From an uncultured Prevotella sp. (GTDB lineage: Bacteria; Bacteroidota; Bacteroidia; Bacteroidales; Bacteroidaceae): 8,749 nt of DNA. The stretch is from assembly GCF_900549175.1 (NCBI RefSeq), contig NZ_URNN01000138.1, positions 1 through 8,749 on the forward strand, written 5' to 3'. The position numbers and the translations under genes were made by a program. The notes beneath the pieces are model-generated. The model saw nothing but the letters and a program-made list of their open reading frames with translations. It was not told where the DNA came from and made no database searches. Of this stretch, positions 5,614 through 8,749 are shown in pieces; within the stretch, counting starts at the first letter, position 1; each line of letters opens with the position of its first letter.

Positions 5614-7806
5614 ATGTCTGCAAACTTAAGATTTCAGGTAGTGGAGGAGGCTTTCAAGAAGCAGGCCGTAGAGGTGAAGGCCCCGTCAAGCCGTCCGTCG
5701 GAGTATTTTGCAAAGTATGTCTTTACACGACAGAAGATGTACAAATATCTGCCGGCAGACGTCTACGCCAAACTTATAGACGTGATAGACAACGGCACAC
5801 GTCTTGACCGTTCGATAGCCGATGCTGTGGCGGCAGGCATGAAGCAATGGGCCATGGAGATGGGGGTCACCCATTACACGCATTGGTTTCAGCCGCTCAC
5901 TGAGGGTACGGCCGAAAAGCACGACGCCTTCGTTGAGCATGACGGAAAAGGCGGTATGGTGGAGAACTTCAGCGGAAAACTGCTTGTACAACAAGAACCT
6001 GACGCCTCGTCGTTCCCCAACGGCGGCATAAGGAACACATTTGAGGCACGCGGATATTCGGCGTGGGACCCCACCTCGCCGGTATTTATCATTGATGACA
6101 CACTTTGTATACCAACCATATTCATATCATATACGGGCGAGGCGCTTGACTATAAGGCTCCGCTGCTGCGTGCGCTGCACGCCGTTGACCGTGCCGCAAC
6201 AGACGTGTGCCGCTATTTCTATCCCGAAGTGAATAAGGTGAAGTGTAACCTGGGATGGGAGCAGGAGTATTTTCTCGTCGACGAGGGACTCTATTCGGCA
6301 CGTCCCGACCTTATGCTTACGGGGCGTACGCTGATGGGGCATGAGAGTGCGAAGAACCAGCAGATGGATGACCACTACTTCGGAACAATCCCCGACCGTG
6401 TTCAGGCTTTCATGAAAGACCTTGAAATACAGGCACTTGAACTGGCCATACCGTGCAAGACACGCCACAACGAGGTGGCGCCCAACCAGTTTGAGCTGGC
6501 CCCGATATACGAGGAGTGCAATCTGGCCGTCGATCACAATATGCTCCTCATGTCGCTCATGAAGCGCGTGGCGCGCAAGCATGGCTTCCGCGTGCTCCTG
6601 CACGAGAAACCTTTCGACGGCATCAACGGCTCCGGCAAGCACAACAACTGGAGCCTGTGCGCCGACAACGGTGTGCTGCTGCATGCCCCGGGCAAGACAC
6701 CAGAGGAGAACCTGCGTTTCGTTACGTTCATCGTCGAGACGCTCGTGGCCGTTCACCGCCACAACGGTCTGCTGAAGGCCAGCATCATGAGTGCCACCAA
6801 TGCCCACCGTCTGGGCGGACACGAGGCACCACCTGCCATAATATCTTCGTTCCTCGGCAAGCAGCTCAACGAGTTGCTTGACCATATAGAGACATCCGAC
6901 AAGGACGAACTGTTCAATCTGAAGGCCAAGCAGGGCATGGAGCTTGACATTCCGCAGATACCCCAGCTGATAATCGACAACACCGACCGCAACCGTACCA
7001 GTCCCTTCGCCTTTACCGGCAACCGCTTCGAGTTCCGCGCCATCGGCTCTGAGGCCAACTGCGCTTCGGCCATGATTGCGCTCAACTCGGCCATGGCCGA
7101 GGCCCTTACGGCCTTCAAGACACGTGTCGACGCGCTCGTCGCTGCCGGAGAGAGCAGGATAAGTGCCATTCTCGATGTACTGCGTGAAGACATAAAGGCC
7201 TGCAAACCAATACGTTTCGACGGCAACGGATACAGTGAGGAGTGGGTTGAGGAGGCACGCCGCCGCGGACTCGACACGGAGCGTAGCTGCCCTGTTGTCT
7301 TCGAGCGTTATCTCGATCCGGAGAGCATTGAGATGTTCGAGCGTACGGGCGTGATGTCGCGCAAGGAGCTTGAGGCTCGCAATGAGGTGAAGTGGGAGAC
7401 GTATGTGAAGAAGGTGCAGATAGAGGGCCGCGTGATAAGCGACATGTCGATGAACCATATCATCCCCGTAGCCACACACTATCAGAGCACTCTGATACGT
7501 AACGTGCAGAGTATGAAGGCCGTATTCCCCGCAGAAAAGGCCGACCGCCTGTCTGTCCGCAACATGAAGCTGATAGAGCAGATAGCCGAGAGCACCGAGA
7601 CGATAGAGCGTCTTGTGGAAGAACTCACCGAGGCACGCCGCATAGCCAACCGTATAGAGAGCATACACCGCCGCGCCATCGCATATCATGATACGGTGGA
7701 GCCGAAGATGGAGGCCATACGCATGGAGATAGACGGTCTGGAGATGATTGTCGAGGACGGTCTTTGGACGCTGCCGAAATATCGCGAGCTGCTGTTTATA
7801 AGGTAA
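5614..7806 (+). CDS. glnN: Glutamine synthetase type III (GSIII)
   Basis: A 730-residue ATP-dependent glutamine synthetase of type III, matching the roughly 730 residues of the founding Bacteroides fragilis enzyme and far longer than GSI (about 470). It makes glutamine from glutamate, ammonia and ATP and forms a dodecamer in this family. Visible landmarks: the GSIII-specific N-terminal region (about 1-200, with YFAKYVFTRQKM at 31-42 and TEGTAEKHDAF at 96-106), the metal-binding strand LGWEQEYFLVD (213-223), NEVAPNQFELAP (286-297), the ATP/glutamate motif GSGKHNNWS (339-347), NRTSPFAFTGNRFEFRA (460-476), and an extended helical C-terminal part with coiled-coil character (about 640-715). The start follows an 84-nt AT-rich leader and is the conserved family start. 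Context with aguA and aguB, which release ammonia, fits nitrogen assimilation. Confidence 0.97.
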   Translation: MSANLRFQVVEEAFKKQAVEVKAPSSRPSEYFAKYVFTRQKMYKYLPADVYAKLIDVIDNGTRLDRSIADAVAAGMKQWAMEMGVTHYTHWFQPLTEGTAEKHDAFVEHDGKGGMVENFSGKLLVQQEPDASSFPNGGIRNTFEARGYSAWDPTSPVFIIDDTLCIPTIFISYTGEALDYKAPLLRALHAVDRAATDVCRYFYPEVNKVKCNLGWEQEYFLVDEGLYSARPDLMLTGRTLMGHESAKNQQMDDHYFGTIPDRVQAFMKDLEIQALELAIPCKTRHNEVAPNQFELAPIYEECNLAVDHNMLLMSLMKRVARKHGFRVLLHEKPFDGINGSGKHNNWSLCADNGVLLHAPGKTPEENLRFVTFIVETLVAVHRHNGLLKASIMSATNAHRLGGHEAPPAIISSFLGKQLNELLDHIETSDKDELFNLKAKQGMELDIPQIPQLIIDNTDRNRTSPFAFTGNRFEFRAIGSEANCASAMIALNSAMAEALTAFKTRVDALVAAGESRISAILDVLREDIKACKPIRFDGNGYSEEWVEEARRRGLDTERSCPVVFERYLDPESIEMFERTGVMSRKELEARNEVKWETYVKKVQIEGRVISDMSMNHIIPVATHYQSTLIRNVQSMKAVFPAEKADRLSVRNMKLIEQIAESTETIERLVEELTEARRIANRIESIHRRAIAYHDTVEPKMEAIRMEIDGLEMIVEDGLWTLPKYRELLFIR

Positions 7807-7828
7807 CGGTACCATATATATAAGGAAG

Positions 7829-7927
7829 CACATTGTAGGGACATATTCTTGTATTTGTCCGCTTAATAGACGTTGATCATCAATACGTAATATGCGGACA
7901 AATACAAGAATATGTCCCTACAATGTG
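7829..7927. repeat. Large palindrome: perfect 34-nt inverted repeat, 31-nt loop (REPIN-like)
   Basis: Arms at 7829-7862 and 7894-7927 are perfect reverse complements over 34 nt. The outer ends read CACATTGTAGGGACA and TGTCCCTACAATGTG. The 31-nt centre (7863-7893) has its own small dyad, TTGAT-C-ATCAA at 7873-7883. Each arm also contains a nested short inverted repeat, GGACA...TGTCC (7839-7843 with 7856-7860, and 7896-7900 with 7913-7917), so each could fold as a separate hairpin. This is the architecture of two REP units in opposite orientation. It sits between the convergent ends of glnN and the S41 peptidase gene, where it could also stop transcription in both directions, although no T-run follows either arm. 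No coding capacity. Confidence 0.9.
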
Positions 7928-7932
7928 TGTGA

Positions 7933-8003
7933 ACCTTATTTTGATACACCCTCTTATATATTTTGATACACCTTCTTTATGTATAAACCTTATTTTGACA
8001 CGG
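7933..8003. repeat. Three short imperfect direct repeats (TTTTGAYAC core)
   Basis: The core TTTTGATACACC occurs at 7939-7950 and 7961-7972, and TTTTGACAC at 7993-8001. The first and third copies share the longer prefix AACCTTA just before the core. Spacing between copies is 22 and 32 nt, so this is not a regular tandem array. It begins just after the palindrome and ends 5 nt before the S41 stop codon. On the minus strand the copies read as GTRTCAAAATA. The function is unknown. Confidence 0.65.
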
Positions 8004-8005
8004 TT

Positions 8006-8749
8006 TCATGAACCGGTATTTCCGATAATCTCCAGCGCCTTTTCCATTGCCTTGTCGGCAGGTACGGCCACATCGGGCATCGTGCCGTGGATGTCATGCT
8101 CGTCGGCCCCGTACAGCCAAAAGCGTTTGAAGGATATTGTGCACTGCAGATTGGATATTGGCATACGGTAATAGATATTGTCGCCGAAGCTGACGTTCAT
8201 TCCACCAGACTCCTCACCAATCACCGTACCCATGCCGAACTGGCGGAAAGCCCACGAGAACGACGAGGCTGAAGAGAATGTACGGTGGCTGATGAGCAGG
8301 TATACATTGCCGTTGAAGCGGCCCTTTCCGTCGGGGAGCGGCTCCGTCATGTTGTTGTCTCCGCTGTCGTGGAACGACAGTCCGGGGGCAGTTTCCGTCA
8401 TTTTGCTGTTTCTCAATGTCGTGGGCGTGATACGGACGAACGATTTGGCAAACTGCTTGAACGGGCGCGGTGAGATGTGCCGCAGCAGTTCGTCGCCCAC
8501 CAGCGAGTTGCCGCCGCCGTTGTCGCGTATGTCGATGATGAGGTTTTTTATGCCGTTGTCGTGCAGCACGGTGAACATGGAATCGGCAAAGGCGCGCATC
8601 CTGCCGTGATTCTCCATACTCAGAAAGTCCATCACGGCCACTCCCTTGTCCTTCATTATCGTGAATGAGTATGCGTCTCTGCCTTCGTATCTGTTTTTCT
8701 TTTTGGCTATGCGGCTTCTTATTTCTTCCAGTCTTGTGGCGGGGAGAAC
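8006..8749 (-). CDS. S41-family (C-terminal processing-type) peptidase, C-terminal part
   Basis: The visible 247 codons are the C-terminal portion of an S41 serine peptidase. The frame stays open from the in-frame Met at 8656 to the window edge, so the true start lies outside. Motifs: the core-domain strand NLIIDIRDNGGGNS (about 69-82 of the visible part), GNVYLLISHRTFSSAS with the likely nucleophile Ser159 in TFSSA, and GEESGGMN (about 178-185), the counterpart of the GEPTGG loop. The ending, with PDVAVPADKAMEKALEII, is usual for S41 proteins (a periodic D-G/P-D-V-x-V segment followed by a helix). Any signal peptide or PDZ domain would lie beyond the edge. It converges on glnN. A 5-bp hairpin (CGGTT/AACCG, 8001-8015) spans its stop codon without a T-run. 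Substrate is unknown. Confidence 0.85.
   Translation of the reverse strand, partial: VLPATRLEEIRSRIAKKKNRYEGRDAYSFTIMKDKGVAVMDFLSMENHGRMRAFADSMFTVLHDNGIKNLIIDIRDNGGGNSLVGDELLRHISPRPFKQFAKSFVRITPTTLRNSKMTETAPGLSFHDSGDNNMTEPLPDGKGRFNGNVYLLISHRTFSSASSFSWAFRQFGMGTVIGEESGGMNVSFGDNIYYRMPISNLQCTISFKRFWLYGADEHDIHGTMPDVAVPADKAMEKALEIIGNTGS

Noticed and set aside
6127..7833. A 568-codon open frame antisense to most of glnN.
   Set aside because: It is rich in His, Leu, Val and Tyr runs with no recognisable domain, and lies wholly opposite a highly conserved gene. High GC and biased third positions in glnN explain a stop-free mirror frame.
7829..7927. Two 34-nt repeats around a 31-nt spacer, reminiscent of a minimal CRISPR.
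   Set aside because: The repeats are inverted, not direct, there is only one spacer-like centre, which is itself partly palindromic, and no cas gene is present.

Overview
This 8.7 kb window looks like ordinary chromosome from the order Bacteroidales (Bacteroides/Prevotella-like). Three things point there: glutamine synthetase is the large GSIII type, two Bacteroidetes-type -7 promoter boxes (TAnnTTTG) face outward in the divergent intergenic region, and AT-rich leaders stand where strong Shine-Dalgarno sites would be. Genus cannot be fixed from sequence alone.

Layout. Positions 29-3369 (minus strand) hold four genes in series with gaps of 7, 28 and 46 nt, probably one transcript from a promoter near 3392-3399. 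In transcription order they are: a FetA-like ABC ATPase, a FetB-like permease, a secreted lipoprotein of the DNA/RNA non-specific endonuclease family, and a FabK/nitronate-monooxygenase-type flavin oxidoreductase. The last gene is broken by a frameshift near 735-746. Positions 3559-5529 (plus strand) hold aguA (agmatine deiminase) and aguB (N-carbamoylputrescine amidohydrolase), the two-step route from agmatine to putrescine. They are followed by a weak terminator-like hairpin and then glnN (GSIII, 5614-7806). Positions 7807-8005 separate glnN from a convergent minus-strand gene and contain a perfect 34-nt inverted repeat with a 31-nt loop, followed by three short direct repeats. Positions 8006-8749 are the C-terminal part of an S41-family peptidase that runs off the right edge.

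Function. AguA and AguB each release one ammonia per agmatine, and the neighbouring GSIII can assimilate it, so the plus-strand block reads as arginine-derived nitrogen and polyamine metabolism. FetAB homologues export iron in E. coli. Their grouping with a nuclease and a flavoenzyme is seen here, but a joint role is only a guess.

I see no convincing undescribed system. The points most worth checking are the 4-bp-type frameshift that leaves a TGATG stop-start overlap, the missing H-loop histidine in the FetA-like ATPase, and the REPIN-like palindrome. No tRNA, rRNA, CRISPR array or transposase gene was recognised.
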